A DNA stretch of 64,000 nt from NCBI RefSeq assembly GCF_023897065.1, contig NZ_JAMHIV010000004.1, positions 1-64,000 of the forward strand, in the 5' to 3' direction. The number at the start of each line of letters is the position of its first letter. The stretch's first letter is position 1. The stretch comes from Crossiella sp. SN42. GTDB taxonomy: Bacteria; Actinomycetota; Actinomycetes; Mycobacteriales; Pseudonocardiaceae. The position numbers and the translations under genes were made by a program. This document shows, in pieces, positions 7,505 through 16,322 of this stretch. The notes beneath the pieces were generated by a model. The model saw nothing but the letters and a program-made list of their open reading frames with translations. It did not search any database and was not told the DNA's origin.

Positions 7505-8590
7505 GTGACCGTCACCACGGACCAGATGGTCCAGTTGCTCACCCCGACAGGTGAGCGACGGCCGCACCCCGTGTACGAGGGGTTGATCGCCGATCTGGAC
7601 GGCGCCGCCCTGCGCGGGCTGTACGAGGACCTGGTGGTCGTGCGGCGGATCGACGCCGAGGGCACCGCGCTGCAGCGCCAGGGCCAGCTCGGCCTGTGGG
7701 CGCCGATGCTCGGCCAGGAGGCCGCGCAGATCGGCTCCGGCCGCGCGCTGGCCGCCGACGACTTCGTCTTCCCCAGCTACCGCGAGCACGGCGTGGCCTA
7801 CTGCCGGGGCGTGGACCCGGCCGACGTGTTCGGCATGTGGCGCGGCACCAGCCTGAGCTGCTGGGACCCCTACGACATCAACATGGCCATCCCGGCGATC
7901 ATCATCGGCGCCCAGGGCCTGCACGCCACCGGCTACGCGCTGGGCCTGAAGCGGGACGGTGCCGAGGCGGCCGCGATCGCCTACTTCGGCGACGGCGCGA
8001 CCAGCCAGGGCGACATCGCCGAGGCGCTCGGCTTCGCCGCCACCTACCAGGCGCCCGCGGTGTTCTTCTGCCAGAACAACCACTGGGCCATCTCCGAGCC
8101 GGTCGGCCTGCAGGCGCAGGTGCCGATCTACCAGCGCGCGGCCGGCTACGGCATGCCGGGCATCCAGGTCGACGGCAACGACGTGCTGGCCGTGCTCGCG
8201 GTGACCAGGTGGGCGCTGCAGCGGGCCCGCGAGGGCAGCGGCCCGGCGCTGATCGAGGCGGTCACCTACCGGATGGGCCCGCACACCACCGCCGACGACC
8301 CCACCCGCTACCGCCCCACCGGCGAGCTGGAGGAGTGGCGCGAGCGCGACCCGCTCAGCCGGATGCTGGCCCTGCTCCAGCGCGAGGGCCTGGCCGATGA
8401 GGACTACCTGGACAGCGTGCGGGCCAAGGCCGACGCGGTCGCGGCCGAGCTGCGCGCGGGCTGCCTGGCCCTGCCCGACCCGGAGCCGCTGACCATGTTC
8501 GACAACGTCTACGCCGAAGCGCACCCCCTCGTCGCGGAGGAACGCGCCCAGTACGCGGCCTACCTCGACGGGTTCGAAGGGAGCAACTGA
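7505..8590 (+). CDS. bkdA: Branched-chain 2-oxo acid dehydrogenase E1 alpha subunit
   Basis: Thiamine-diphosphate-dependent E1 alpha (361 aa). The TPP/Mg motif runs from GDG at Asp163 to the paired Asn at about 191-192 (FGDGATSQGDIAEALGFA then CQNNHW). HTTADDPTRYR, the conserved phosphorylation-loop region of E1 alpha, is also present. GTG 7505 was chosen because a purine-rich GAGGAGAGGAG site precedes it. E1 beta follows after 3 nt and E2 after that, with a divergent Lrp regulator; this favours branched-chain keto-acid dehydrogenase over pyruvate dehydrogenase. E3 is not in the window. The valine operon at 32-37 kb would take the isobutyryl-CoA product. Confidence 0.9.
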   Translation: MTVTTDQMVQLLTPTGERRPHPVYEGLIADLDGAALRGLYEDLVVVRRIDAEGTALQRQGQLGLWAPMLGQEAAQIGSGRALAADDFVFPSYREHGVAYCRGVDPADVFGMWRGTSLSCWDPYDINMAIPAIIIGAQGLHATGYALGLKRDGAEAAAIAYFGDGATSQGDIAEALGFAATYQAPAVFFCQNNHWAISEPVGLQAQVPIYQRAAGYGMPGIQVDGNDVLAVLAVTRWALQRAREGSGPALIEAVTYRMGPHTTADDPTRYRPTGELEEWRERDPLSRMLALLQREGLADEDYLDSVRAKADAVAAELRAGCLALPDPEPLTMFDNVYAEAHPLVAEERAQYAAYLDGFEGSN

Positions 8591-8593
8591 CCG

Positions 8594-9583
8594 ATGGCGA
8601 CCACCAGGATGTCCATGGCCAAGGCCCTCAACGCGGGGCTGCGCAAGGCGATGGAGGACGACCCCAAGGTCGTGCTGATGGGTGAGGACATCGGCAAGCT
8701 CGGCGGGGTCTTCCGGATCACCGACGGCCTGCAGAAGGACTTCGGCGAGGACCGGGTGATGGACACCCCGCTGGCCGAGTCCGGCATCATCGGCACCGCG
8801 GTCGGCCTGGCCTTCCGCGGCTACCGGCCGGTCTGCGAGATCCAGTTCGACGGGTTCATCTACCCCGCCTTCGACCAGATCGTCTCCCAGGTGGCCAAGC
8901 TGCACTACCGGTCCCGGGGCAACGTGAAGATGCCGCTGACCATCCGGGTGCCCTTCGGCGGCGGGATCGGCGCGGTCGAGCACCACTCGGAGTCCCCGGA
9001 GGCCTACTTCGCGCACACCGCGGGCCTGCGGGTGGTCTCCTGTGCCGACGCCGACGACGCCTACGGCATGCTCCAGCAGGCCATCGCCAGCGACGACCCG
9101 GTGCTGTTCTTCGAGCCCAAGCGGCTCTACCAGCACAAGGGCGAGGTCGACCTGGACCGCGCGCTGACCGCGCGGGAACCGCTGCACCAGGCCCGGATCG
9201 CGCGCAGCGGCACGGACCTGACGGTGGCCGCCTACGGCCCGGTGGTCGGCACCGCGCTGGCCGCGGCCGAAGCGGCGGCCGAGGAGGGCGTGTCGATCGA
9301 GGTGGTGGACCTGCGCACGCTGTCCCCGCTGGACTTCGACACCCTGGAGCAGTCCGTGCTGCGCACCGGCCGCCTGGTGGTCACGCACGAGGCCGCGGTG
9401 TTCATGGGCATGGGCGCGGAGATCGCGGCGCGGATCACCGAGCGCTGCTTCTACCACCTGGAGGCCCCGGTGCTGCGGGTCGGCGGGTTCCACCTGCCCT
9501 ACCCGGCCAGCAAGCTCGAGGAGCACCACCTGCCCGACCTCGACCGCCTGCTGCACGCCACCGACCGCGTGCTCGCGTACTGA
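8594..9583 (+). CDS. bkdB: Branched-chain 2-oxo acid dehydrogenase E1 beta subunit
   Basis: 329-residue E1 beta, a typical full length. It has the N-terminal TPP-binding Pyr domain (GEDIGKLGGVFRITDGL, ESGIIGTAVGLAFRG) and the C-terminal transketolase domain (VEVVDLRTLSPLDFDTL, VTHEAAVFMGMGAEIAARI). It pairs with E1 alpha to form the alpha2beta2 decarboxylase that hands the acyl group to lipoyl-E2. ATG 8594 lies 3 nt after the stop of bkdA, and GGGAGCAACTGACCG just upstream gives a weak ribosome-binding site. The two genes are surely co-transcribed. Confidence 0.92.
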   Translation: MATTRMSMAKALNAGLRKAMEDDPKVVLMGEDIGKLGGVFRITDGLQKDFGEDRVMDTPLAESGIIGTAVGLAFRGYRPVCEIQFDGFIYPAFDQIVSQVAKLHYRSRGNVKMPLTIRVPFGGGIGAVEHHSESPEAYFAHTAGLRVVSCADADDAYGMLQQAIASDDPVLFFEPKRLYQHKGEVDLDRALTAREPLHQARIARSGTDLTVAAYGPVVGTALAAAEAAAEEGVSIEVVDLRTLSPLDFDTLEQSVLRTGRLVVTHEAAVFMGMGAEIAARITERCFYHLEAPVLRVGGFHLPYPASKLEEHHLPDLDRLLHATDRVLAY

Positions 9584-9612
9584 TCCCCTCACCCGAGTCT
9601 TCTGGAGCGGAA

Positions 9613-11088
9613 GTGGCCGACCTCAAGCAGTTCAACCTCCCCGACCTGGGGGAGGGCCTCACCGAGGCCGAGCTGATCACCTGGCACGTGAGCCCCGGCG
9701 AGACGGTGGCGCTCAACCAGATCATCGCCGAGGTGGAGACCGCCAAGGCCGCGGTGGAGATGCCCTCGCCGTACGCGGGCACCGTGGTCGAGCTGCACCA
9801 CCAGCCGGGCAGCACGATGGAGGTGGGCTCGCCGTTCATCACCATCGACTGCGGCGGCGAGGGTTCGGCCGCGCCCGAGCCCGAACCGGCCGCGGCCCCG
9901 GCTGAGCGGGAGAGCGTGCTGGTCGGCTACGGCGCGAAGACCACGACCAGCAACCGCCGCCGCCCCCGCAAGGACACCCCGGCCCGCCCGGCGAGCACCC
10001 CCGCGGCCCCGGTCGCCCCGGCCCCAGCCGCCCGGCAGGTGGCGGCTCCGGCCACCACCGCGCCCGCCGTTGGTCAGGCCGCCGCCGTGGCCACCGCTGG
10101 TCCGGCCGCCGCCGCGCCTGCTTCTGGCCCGGCCACCACGGCGGCCCCGGGTTCGCTCGCCGCGCGCAGCTCCCGTCCCGCGGCCAAGCCGCCGGTGCGC
10201 AAGCTGGCCAAGGACCTCGACATCGACCTGGCCACCGTGGTCGGCACCGGCCCGCAGGGCACCATCACCCGCCAGGATCTGTTGTCCGCCAACGGAAATG
10301 GCGCCCCCGCCGCCGCGGCCGCACCCGCCCCGGTCGCGCCCGTCGCCGCCACCGCAGCGCCCGCCCAGCCCGCCTTCGACCCGGCCGCCCGCGAGGACCG
10401 CATCCCGGTGCGCGGGGTCCGCAAGCTCACCGCCGAGGCCATGGTCGCCAGCGCGTTCACCGCGCCGCACGTCACCGAGTTCATCACCGTCGACGTGACC
10501 CCGACCATGGAGCTGCTCGCCGAGCTGAAGACCAGCCCCACCTTCGCCGGGGTCAAGCTCACCCCGCTGGCGCTGATCGCCAAGGCGCTGCTGCTCGCGC
10601 TGCGCCGCAACCCCTCGCTCAACTCGCGCTGGGACGAGGCGAACCAGGAGATCGTGCTCCCCCGCTACGTCAACCTGGGCATCGCCGCGGCCACCCCGCG
10701 CGGCCTGATGGTGCCCAACATCAAGGACGCCGACCGGCTCAGCCTGATCGAGCTGGCCAAGGCCCTCGGCGAGCTGACCCTGACCGCCAAGGACGGCAAG
10801 ACCCCGCCTGCCGACCTGACCGGCGGCACCATCACCATCACCAACGTCGGGGTGTTCGGGGTGGACACCGGCACGCCGATCATCAACCCCGGCGAGGCCG
10901 CGATCCTGTGCCTCGGCGCGATCCGCAAGCAGCCGTGGGTGCACCACGACGAGCTGGCGATCCGCCAGGTCACCACGCTGTCGCTGTCCTTCGACCACCG
11001 GCTGGTCGACGGCGAGCAGGGTTCGCGGTTCCTGGCCGACCTGGCCGCGATCCTGTCCGACACCCGCAACTTCGTCGCCTTCGGCTGA
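9613..11088 (+). CDS. bkdC: Lipoamide acyltransferase E2 of the branched-chain complex
   Basis: 491 residues with standard E2 architecture. The lipoyl domain (residues 5-80) has the lipoylated Lys45 in VETAKAAVEMPSP. A long Ala/Pro linker (about 90-185) leads to the peripheral subunit-binding domain (VRKLAKDLDIDLATVVGTGPQGTITRQDL, about 195-228), then a second Ala/Pro linker. The C-terminal catalytic acyltransferase domain has His462 and Asp466 in SFDHRLVDGEQ. The start is GTG 9613. It is the last gene of the bkd operon and is followed by a strong hairpin at 11096-11127. Linkers are longer and more Ala/Pro-rich than usual but need not be abnormal. Confidence 0.92.
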   Translation: MADLKQFNLPDLGEGLTEAELITWHVSPGETVALNQIIAEVETAKAAVEMPSPYAGTVVELHHQPGSTMEVGSPFITIDCGGEGSAAPEPEPAAAPAERESVLVGYGAKTTTSNRRRPRKDTPARPASTPAAPVAPAPAARQVAAPATTAPAVGQAAAVATAGPAAAAPASGPATTAAPGSLAARSSRPAAKPPVRKLAKDLDIDLATVVGTGPQGTITRQDLLSANGNGAPAAAAAPAPVAPVAATAAPAQPAFDPAAREDRIPVRGVRKLTAEAMVASAFTAPHVTEFITVDVTPTMELLAELKTSPTFAGVKLTPLALIAKALLLALRRNPSLNSRWDEANQEIVLPRYVNLGIAAATPRGLMVPNIKDADRLSLIELAKALGELTLTAKDGKTPPADLTGGTITITNVGVFGVDTGTPIINPGEAAILCLGAIRKQPWVHHDELAIRQVTTLSLSFDHRLVDGEQGSRFLADLAAILSDTRNFVAFG

Positions 11089-11095
11089 GTCGCGC

Positions 11096-11127
11096 GGGGA
11101 CGGCGGAACAAACGCTCCGTCGTCCCC
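11096..11127 (+). terminator. Hairpin terminator after the bkd operon
   Basis: GGGGACGGCGGA at 11096-11107 pairs with TCCGTCGTCCCC at 11116-11127 (12 bp, one G-U) around an 8-nt loop. It lies 7 bp after the bkdC stop. There is no T-tract, as is common for actinobacterial terminators. Confidence 0.7.
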
Positions 11128-11183
11128 GATCGTGCGATACTGGCACTGCTCCAACCGGGTGTCACAAGGGAAGGACGAGCGGA

Positions 11184-11561
11184 ATGCCGTTCGTAGGCGT
11201 GTTCGGCCTGCTGCTGCTGGCCCTGTGGATCTTCTGCATCATCGACGTGATCCGCACGCCCGAGGGCGAGACCAACCACCTCCCGAAGATGCTGTGGCTG
11301 CTGATCGTGATCATCATCCCCACCGTCGGCTCGATCGTGTGGCTGGTGCTGGGCCGTCCGCAGGGCCTGCTCAGCAACGACGGCGGCGCCAGGGGCGCGA
11401 GCCCGAGGGCGGGCGGCCGATCCGCCGAGTACGACCGGCCGCGACGGCGCGTCGCGCAGAACCCGGATGACGACGAGGCGTTCCTGCGCAGCCTGCGCGA
11501 GCGGGTCGAGGAACAGCGCCGCGCGGCGCAGCAGAAGGACAAGAAGGAAGACGACCAGTAG
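11184..11561 (+). CDS. PLDc_N-domain small membrane protein
   Basis: 125 residues. It matches the 'phospholipase D nuclease N-terminal' domain, which is really a two-helix membrane module: helix 1 at about residues 3-21 (VFGLLLLALWIFCIIDVIR), then LPKMLWLLIVIIIPTVGSIVWLVLGRP at 34-60. A charged, Arg/Asp/Lys-rich cytoplasmic tail follows, with a likely helical segment (DEAFLRSLRERVEEQRRAAQQ). A GGACGAGCGGA site precedes ATG 11184. Only 2 nt separate its stop from the GTG of the siderophore acetyltransferase, so the two are probably co-transcribed; whether they work together is unknown. Confidence 0.85.
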   Translation: MPFVGVFGLLLLALWIFCIIDVIRTPEGETNHLPKMLWLLIVIIIPTVGSIVWLVLGRPQGLLSNDGGARGASPRAGGRSAEYDRPRRRVAQNPDDDEAFLRSLRERVEEQRRAAQQKDKKEDDQ

Positions 11562-11563
11562 TC

Positions 11564-12109
11564 GTGCTGCTGGACCCGGCCGGCCAGGCCCGGGACCTGG
11601 ACTGCGGCCGGTTCACCCTGCGCCGCCTCGACCCGGACGCCGACCTCGGCCTGCTGCACGCCTGGATGAACGACCCCGAGGTGGCCCGGTTCTGGGAACT
11701 GGCCAAACCCCGCCCGGAGATCGCCGCCTACCTGCGCGACCAGGCCGGCAACGGCTGGTGCGCGCCCAGCCTCGGCCTGCTGGACGAGGTCCCGATGAGC
11801 TACTGGGAGCTCTACGACCCGCAGCGCGAGGGCCTGGCCGAGCACTACCCCGCCCAGCCCGGCGACGTCGGCCTGCACCTGCTCATCGGCCCCGGCTCGG
11901 CCCGCGGCCGAGGGCTCGGCGCGCCGCTGCTGCGCGCGGTCACCGACTGGCAGTTCGCCCAGGACCGGCGGGTCCGCCGGATCGTGGCCGAGCCGGACGT
12001 GCGCAACCTGGCCTCCATCCGGGTGTTCGAGCGCGCCGGTTTCACGCGGCGCGGTGAGCTGGACCTGCCCGGCAAACGTGCCGCTCTCATGATCCGCGAC
12101 ACCTGCTGA
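11564..12109 (+). CDS. Siderophore N-hydroxyamine acetyltransferase (RhbD/IucB-like GNAT)
   Basis: 181-residue GNAT enzyme of the Acyltransf_8 group used in hydroxamate siderophore assembly (IucB, RhbD). Visible family features are FTLRRLDPDADLGLLHAWMNDPEVARFW at the N-terminus, EVPMSYWELYDP, an acetyl-CoA loop near GPGSARGRGLG (about 112-122), and RIVAEPDVRNLASIRVFERAGF. It would acetylate the N-hydroxylated diamine before citrate coupling. It is followed within 55 bp by two IucA/IucC synthetase genes reading the same way. The start is taken as GTG 11564, 2 nt after the preceding stop. Confidence 0.85.
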   Translation: MLLDPAGQARDLDCGRFTLRRLDPDADLGLLHAWMNDPEVARFWELAKPRPEIAAYLRDQAGNGWCAPSLGLLDEVPMSYWELYDPQREGLAEHYPAQPGDVGLHLLIGPGSARGRGLGAPLLRAVTDWQFAQDRRVRRIVAEPDVRNLASIRVFERAGFTRRGELDLPGKRAALMIRDTC

Positions 12110-12162
12110 ACGCGACCTCGCCCGTCTAAGCTCCGAACCGGATCACGACGGAGGAGAGGCGA

Positions 12163-13872
12163 ATGGCGGAACCGGAGCGCAGTGCCGACGCGGTCGCGGT
12201 GCAGAACCTGGTGCGTTGCTGGTTGCGGGAGTTCCCGGTGGAGATCGAGGGCGCGGAGCTGTCGCTGGCGCTGCCCAGCCTCGGGGTCAGCGTGCTGGTC
12301 CCGCTGGAGTACACCTCCGCGGTCGGCTGGCACCGTTTCGGCCCGGTCCGCCTGCACACCGGCGCCCGGCTGGACGCCACCACACTGGCCGCGCTGCTCT
12401 CCTTCGAGGCGGCCGCCCGCCGCCCGGACACCGCGGTGGACAACGCCGGGTTCGTCGGCCGCGTGGTCGACTCGCGCAACCGGGTCGCCCGCCACCTCGC
12501 GGTGCGCGCCGGGATCGCCGAGGACGCCGAGCCGAACCCGTTCCTGCGCGCCGAACAGGCCGCCGTGCTCGGGCACCCGCTGCACCCCACGCCGAAGAGC
12601 CGGGAGGGCCTGAGCCCGGCCGAGGCCGACGCCTACTCCCCCGAGCTCCGCGGCAGCTTCCCGCTGCACTACTTCGCCGCCGACCCCTCGGTGGTGGCCG
12701 AGGACTCCGCGCTGGGCCGCCCGGCGCACGAGCTGTTCGCCGAGCTCGCCGGCCCCGAGCTGCACCTGCCGCCCGGCACCGTCGCGGTGCCCGCGCATCC
12801 CTGGCAGGCCAAGGAGATCCGCACCCGCCCCGGCATCCGCGCCCTGCTCGAGGCGGGCCTGCTGCACGACCTCGGCCCGCTCGGCCCGCACTGGACGCCG
12901 ACCTCCTCGGTACGCACCCTGTTCCGCCACGACTCCCCGGTGATGCTCAAGTTCTCCCTGGGCATCCGGATCACCAACTCCAAGCGGGAGAACCTGCGCC
13001 CGGAACTGGCCCGCGGCCTCCAGGTGCACCGCCTGCTGGAAGCGGGTCTGGCCGAGGTGGTCACCGCCGCGCACCCCGGCTTCGGCATCGTCCGCGACCC
13101 GGCCTGGCAGGCCGTCAACGCCCCCGGCGAACCCGCTGAGAGCGGCCTGGAAGTGGTGGTCCGGGACAGCCCGTTCGGCGACACTGACCGGGTGGGCGTG
13201 GTCGCCGGGCTGATCGCCGAACGCCCCGACCAGCCCACCGGCCGCTCCCAGCTGGCCACCCTGGTGCACGAGCTGGCCGGGCGCACCGGTCGCCCGGTGG
13301 AGGAGATCGCGGGCGAGTGGTTCGACCGGTACCTGGAAGCGCTGATCGTGCCGGTGCTCTGGCTCTACGCCAGCCACGGCCTCGGCCTGGAGGCCCACCA
13401 GCAGAACACCCTGCTGGTGCTGGACGAACACGGCTGGCCGGTCGGCGGCCGCTACCGGGACAACCAGGGCTACTACTACTCCCAGACCCGCAGCCAGCGG
13501 CTGTACCGGTGGTTGCCGGACGTGGGCAAGGACCTCGGCACCTACTGCCCCGACGAGCTGATCGACGAGCGCCTCGGCTACTACGTCGGCATCAACAATG
13601 TGCTGGGCATGATCGGCGCCCTCGGCTCGGCAGGCCTGGCCGACGAACGCGACCTGCTGGCCACCGCCCGCCGCACCCTGGCCCGCCTCTACGCCGAGCA
13701 CGGCGAGGACCTCCGGCTGGCCGCCCTGCTGCTGGACTCGCCGACCTTGCCCTGCAAGGGAAACCTGCTCACCCAGGCGCACGGCATGGACGAGCTGGTC
13801 GGCCCGCTGGAGCTGCAGTCGGTGTACGTGCCGGTGCCCAACCCGCTCGCGGTGCCGGGAGCCGTGGCATGA
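12163..13872 (+). CDS. IucA/IucC-family NIS siderophore synthetase (first copy)
   Basis: 569-residue nonribosomal-peptide-independent siderophore synthetase, full length. Family signatures include HPLHPTPKSREGLS, the ATP-binding HPWQAKEI, TSSVRTLF, KFSLGIRITNSKRENL, LEAHQQNTLLVLDEHGWPVGGRYRDNQGYYYS and the closing INNVLGMIGALG region. These enzymes adenylate a carboxylate (usually citrate) and join it to an amine. A GGAGGAGAGG site precedes ATG 12163. Its stop overlaps the start of the second synthetase (ATGA). Two synthetases fit stepwise coupling of two arms to citrate, as in schizokinen, rhizobactin 1021 or aerobactin. Which carboxylate each uses cannot be read from sequence alone. Confidence 0.92.
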   Translation: MAEPERSADAVAVQNLVRCWLREFPVEIEGAELSLALPSLGVSVLVPLEYTSAVGWHRFGPVRLHTGARLDATTLAALLSFEAAARRPDTAVDNAGFVGRVVDSRNRVARHLAVRAGIAEDAEPNPFLRAEQAAVLGHPLHPTPKSREGLSPAEADAYSPELRGSFPLHYFAADPSVVAEDSALGRPAHELFAELAGPELHLPPGTVAVPAHPWQAKEIRTRPGIRALLEAGLLHDLGPLGPHWTPTSSVRTLFRHDSPVMLKFSLGIRITNSKRENLRPELARGLQVHRLLEAGLAEVVTAAHPGFGIVRDPAWQAVNAPGEPAESGLEVVVRDSPFGDTDRVGVVAGLIAERPDQPTGRSQLATLVHELAGRTGRPVEEIAGEWFDRYLEALIVPVLWLYASHGLGLEAHQQNTLLVLDEHGWPVGGRYRDNQGYYYSQTRSQRLYRWLPDVGKDLGTYCPDELIDERLGYYVGINNVLGMIGALGSAGLADERDLLATARRTLARLYAEHGEDLRLAALLLDSPTLPCKGNLLTQAHGMDELVGPLELQSVYVPVPNPLAVPGAVA

Positions 13873-15728
13873 CCGCCTGGCGGGCGGCGGGAAAGGCGTT
13901 GGTGGCCAAGGCGATCGCCGAGTTCTGCTACGAGGAGCTGCTCACCCCGGTCCCCGAGGCCGACCACTACCGCCTCGACTTCCCCACGGCCACCTACACC
14001 TTCGCCGCCACCCGCGGCGCCTTCGGCGCATGGCGGGTCGAAGAGGACTCGGTGCGCCGCGCGCCGCGCGACGACCCGCACCAGCCCGACCGCGACCCCA
14101 GCTCGTCCGACCACGACCCCCGCTCGTCCGGCCACGCCCACGGCACGCCCGACCGCGCCCCCGGCGTACCTGCCGAGGACCCGCTGCTCTTCCTCACCGA
14201 CGCCCGCGCCGCCCTCGGCCTGGACGGCCCGACCACGGCCGAGGCGCTGCGCGACCTCACCGCCACCTGGACCGCCGACACCCAGCTGCTGGCCACCCTG
14301 CCCACCGCCGCGGGCCTGGCCGAGCTGCCCTACGCCGAACTGGAGTCCTGGCAGTCCGGCCACCCCTGCATCGTGCTCAACAAGGGCCGCCTCGGCTTCT
14401 CCGCCGCCGACGCCCGCCGCTACGCGCCCGAGCACCGCCAGACCTTCCGCCTGCCCTGGCTCGCCGTGCACCGGGACCTGGCCGCCTTCGCCGCGGTGCC
14501 CGGCCTGACCGCGGACACCCTGCTCGCCGAGGAACTGGCCCCGGAGACCCGCGCCGAGTTCACCGCCCGCCTGGACCGCGCCCGCCAGGAACAGGCCCAC
14601 CCGGCCGACGCGGCGGACTACGTGTGGCTGCCGGTGCACCCGTTCCACCTGGAGAACGCGGTACGCCCGCTGTTCGCCCAGCAACTCGCCGAGGGCAGCG
14701 TGGTCGAACTGGGCGAGGCCCCTGACCGCTACCGCGCGCTGGCCTCGGTCCGCACCCTGGTCAACGTCGACCACCCGGACAAGCGCAACGTCAAGCTGGC
14801 GCTGCTGATCCGCAACACCCTGGTCTGGCGCGGCCTGCCCGCGGAGTCCGCCGCCCAGGCCCCCGAGATCACCCGCTGGCTGCACCGGCTGCCGCACCGC
14901 GACCCGTACCTGGCCGGCCGGATGGACCTGCTCGGCGAGGTCGCCTCGGTCGCCGTGCGCCACCCCGGTTTCGCCGCCGTGCCGGACGCCCCGTACCGCT
15001 ACCACGAGCTGCTCGGCGCGATCTGGCGCGAACCCGCGACCGGCTACCTGGCCGAGGGCGAACGCGCCCGCTCCCTGGCCACCCTGCTGCTCACCGGCTC
15101 CGACGGCCGCGCCCTGGTCGCCGAGCTGGTTGACCGCTCCGGCGCCGACCCGAGGACCTGGCTGGCCGCGTTCCTGCGCGCGGTGCTGCCCGGCCTGCTG
15201 CACGCCTTGCACGGCAACGGGATCGCCTTCTGCCCGCACGGCGAGAACACCCTGGTGGTCTACGGCCCGGACGAGCTGCCGCGGCGGATCATGCTGAAGG
15301 ACTTCGCCGAGGACGTGAAGCTGCGCACCGAGGACCTGCCCGGCTACGCCGACCTCGCGCCAGCGGCCAAGGCGGTGCTGCTCCGGTGGCGGCCGGACCA
15401 GCTGGCGCACTCCGTCCTCTCCGCCATGTTCACCGGCCACTTCCGTTTCCTAACCCCGATCCTGGACCGCCACCTCGGGGTCGGCGAGGACGAGTTCTGG
15501 GCGATGGTGCGGGCCGAGCTGCTCGCCTACCGCGCCCGGTTCCCGGAACTGGCCGCCCAGCACGAGGAGTACGGCTTCACCGCACCGGAGTTCGACCGGG
15601 TCAGCCTCAACCGCGAGCAGCTGACCGGCGGCGGGTTCCACGACCGCGCGGAGAAGGACGAGAACTTCGACGTCGTGCACCGCACGGTGCGCAACCCGCT
15701 CGCCGAGGTCACCGCGCCGTCGGCGTGA
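13869..15728 (+). CDS. IucA/IucC-family NIS siderophore synthetase (second copy) with low-complexity insertion
   Basis: 619-residue NIS synthetase coupled to the first by a 4-nt ATGA overlap. Core motifs are GHPCIVLNKGRLGFSAAD, PVHPFHLEN, RTLVNVDHPDKRNVKLALLIRNTLVWR, NGIAFCPHGENTLVVYGPDELPRRIMLKDF and a C-terminal FhuF-like region (GFTAPEFDRVSLNREQL). An unusual Asp/Pro/Ser/His-rich insert sits at about residues 62-104, made of imperfect DPxSSDxDP-like repeats. It is probably a surface loop. It is likely the second coupling enzyme of the pathway. The 3' end overlaps the convergent VOC gene by 20 bp. Confidence 0.91.
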   Translation: MTAWRAAGKALVAKAIAEFCYEELLTPVPEADHYRLDFPTATYTFAATRGAFGAWRVEEDSVRRAPRDDPHQPDRDPSSSDHDPRSSGHAHGTPDRAPGVPAEDPLLFLTDARAALGLDGPTTAEALRDLTATWTADTQLLATLPTAAGLAELPYAELESWQSGHPCIVLNKGRLGFSAADARRYAPEHRQTFRLPWLAVHRDLAAFAAVPGLTADTLLAEELAPETRAEFTARLDRARQEQAHPADAADYVWLPVHPFHLENAVRPLFAQQLAEGSVVELGEAPDRYRALASVRTLVNVDHPDKRNVKLALLIRNTLVWRGLPAESAAQAPEITRWLHRLPHRDPYLAGRMDLLGEVASVAVRHPGFAAVPDAPYRYHELLGAIWREPATGYLAEGERARSLATLLLTGSDGRALVAELVDRSGADPRTWLAAFLRAVLPGLLHALHGNGIAFCPHGENTLVVYGPDELPRRIMLKDFAEDVKLRTEDLPGYADLAPAAKAVLLRWRPDQLAHSVLSAMFTGHFRFLTPILDRHLGVGEDEFWAMVRAELLAYRARFPELAAQHEEYGFTAPEFDRVSLNREQLTGGGFHDRAEKDENFDVVHRTVRNPLAEVTAPSA

Positions 15729-16215
15729 CCAGGTCCGCCCCGGAGACGTACGCCATCGCCTCGACGAACTCCGGCAGCTGCATGCGCCGGTACACCTCCT
15801 CCTCCGGCAGGTCCTCGATCCGGGTGTGCAGCCACCACAGGTTGCCGAACGGGTCCCGGACCCGGCCGACCTTGTCGCCGAAGAACAGGTAGGTCATCTC
15901 GGTGACCGACTCCGCGCCCGCGGCCACCGCCTTGGCGTGCACGGCATCGGAGTCCTCGAGGTAGAGCCGCAGGTGCGCCGGGGTCGCTGGCCAGTGCGGC
16001 CGGGAGTCGAAGAGCATCACCACGGAGTCGCCGATGCGCACCTCGGCGTGCCCGATCGCGCCGGTCTCCTCGTCCTGCACCCGGCCCAGCTCGACCGCGC
16101 CGAACACCTCGGCCAGCCAGTCGATCAGCTCCGCGGTGTGCGGGCCGATGATCCACGGCGTCACGGTGTGGTAGCCCTCGGGCTGAAAGCTCTTGGCGGG
16201 GAACGGAACCGTCAT
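15709..16215 (-). CDS. VOC-superfamily (glyoxalase/bleomycin-resistance fold) protein, PhnB-like
   Basis: 168 residues, two beta-alpha-beta-beta-beta modules of the vicinal-oxygen-chelate fold. Phrases of the PhnB/YP_001 type are present: TVTPWIIGPHTAELIDWLAEVFGAVELGR, GHAEVRIGDSVVMLFDS, AHLRLYLEDSDAVHAKAVAAGAESV and GDKVGRVRDPFGNLWWL. ATG 16215 is preferred over two earlier starts (GTG 16233, ATG 16221) because AGGGAG lies 6 nt upstream of it. It is divergent from the PLP decarboxylase and convergent with the second NIS synthetase. Substrate unknown; a role in the siderophore locus is only positional. Confidence 0.82.
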   Translation of the reverse strand: MTVPFPAKSFQPEGYHTVTPWIIGPHTAELIDWLAEVFGAVELGRVQDEETGAIGHAEVRIGDSVVMLFDSRPHWPATPAHLRLYLEDSDAVHAKAVAAGAESVTEMTYLFFGDKVGRVRDPFGNLWWLHTRIEDLPEEEVYRRMQLPEFVEAMAYVSGADLVTPTAR

Positions 16216-16266
16216 CGTCATCTCCCTGGTCACCGGCGCTGGTCCGCGCCGCTGAGAACCAAGCTA

Positions 16267-16314
16267 AGGACCAAGTAGGAACGAATCGGTCCTAGATCGA
16301 ACTCGGTCTAGGAT
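16267..16314. promoter_or_regulatory. Nested inverted repeats and -10 box between VOC gene and PLP decarboxylase
   Basis: TCCTAGA at 16290-16296 and TCTAGGA at 16307-16313 form a perfect 7-10-7 inverted repeat. AGGACC at 16267-16272 and GGTCCT at 16288-16293 form a second one. The right arm contains TAGGAT (16309-16314), a TANNNT -10 box ending 8 nt before GTG 16323, and there is no ribosome-binding site between. This suggests a repressor-controlled, leaderless start for the decarboxylase. The binding protein is unknown. Confidence 0.45.
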
Positions 16315-16322
16315 TTTCTTCC

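Noticed and set aside
7430-9592. 720-codon antisense open frame across bkdA and bkdB
   Set aside because: It mirrors the GC3 bias of the sense genes and encodes a Val/Gly/Arg-rich polymer without motifs. The sense E1 genes are certain.
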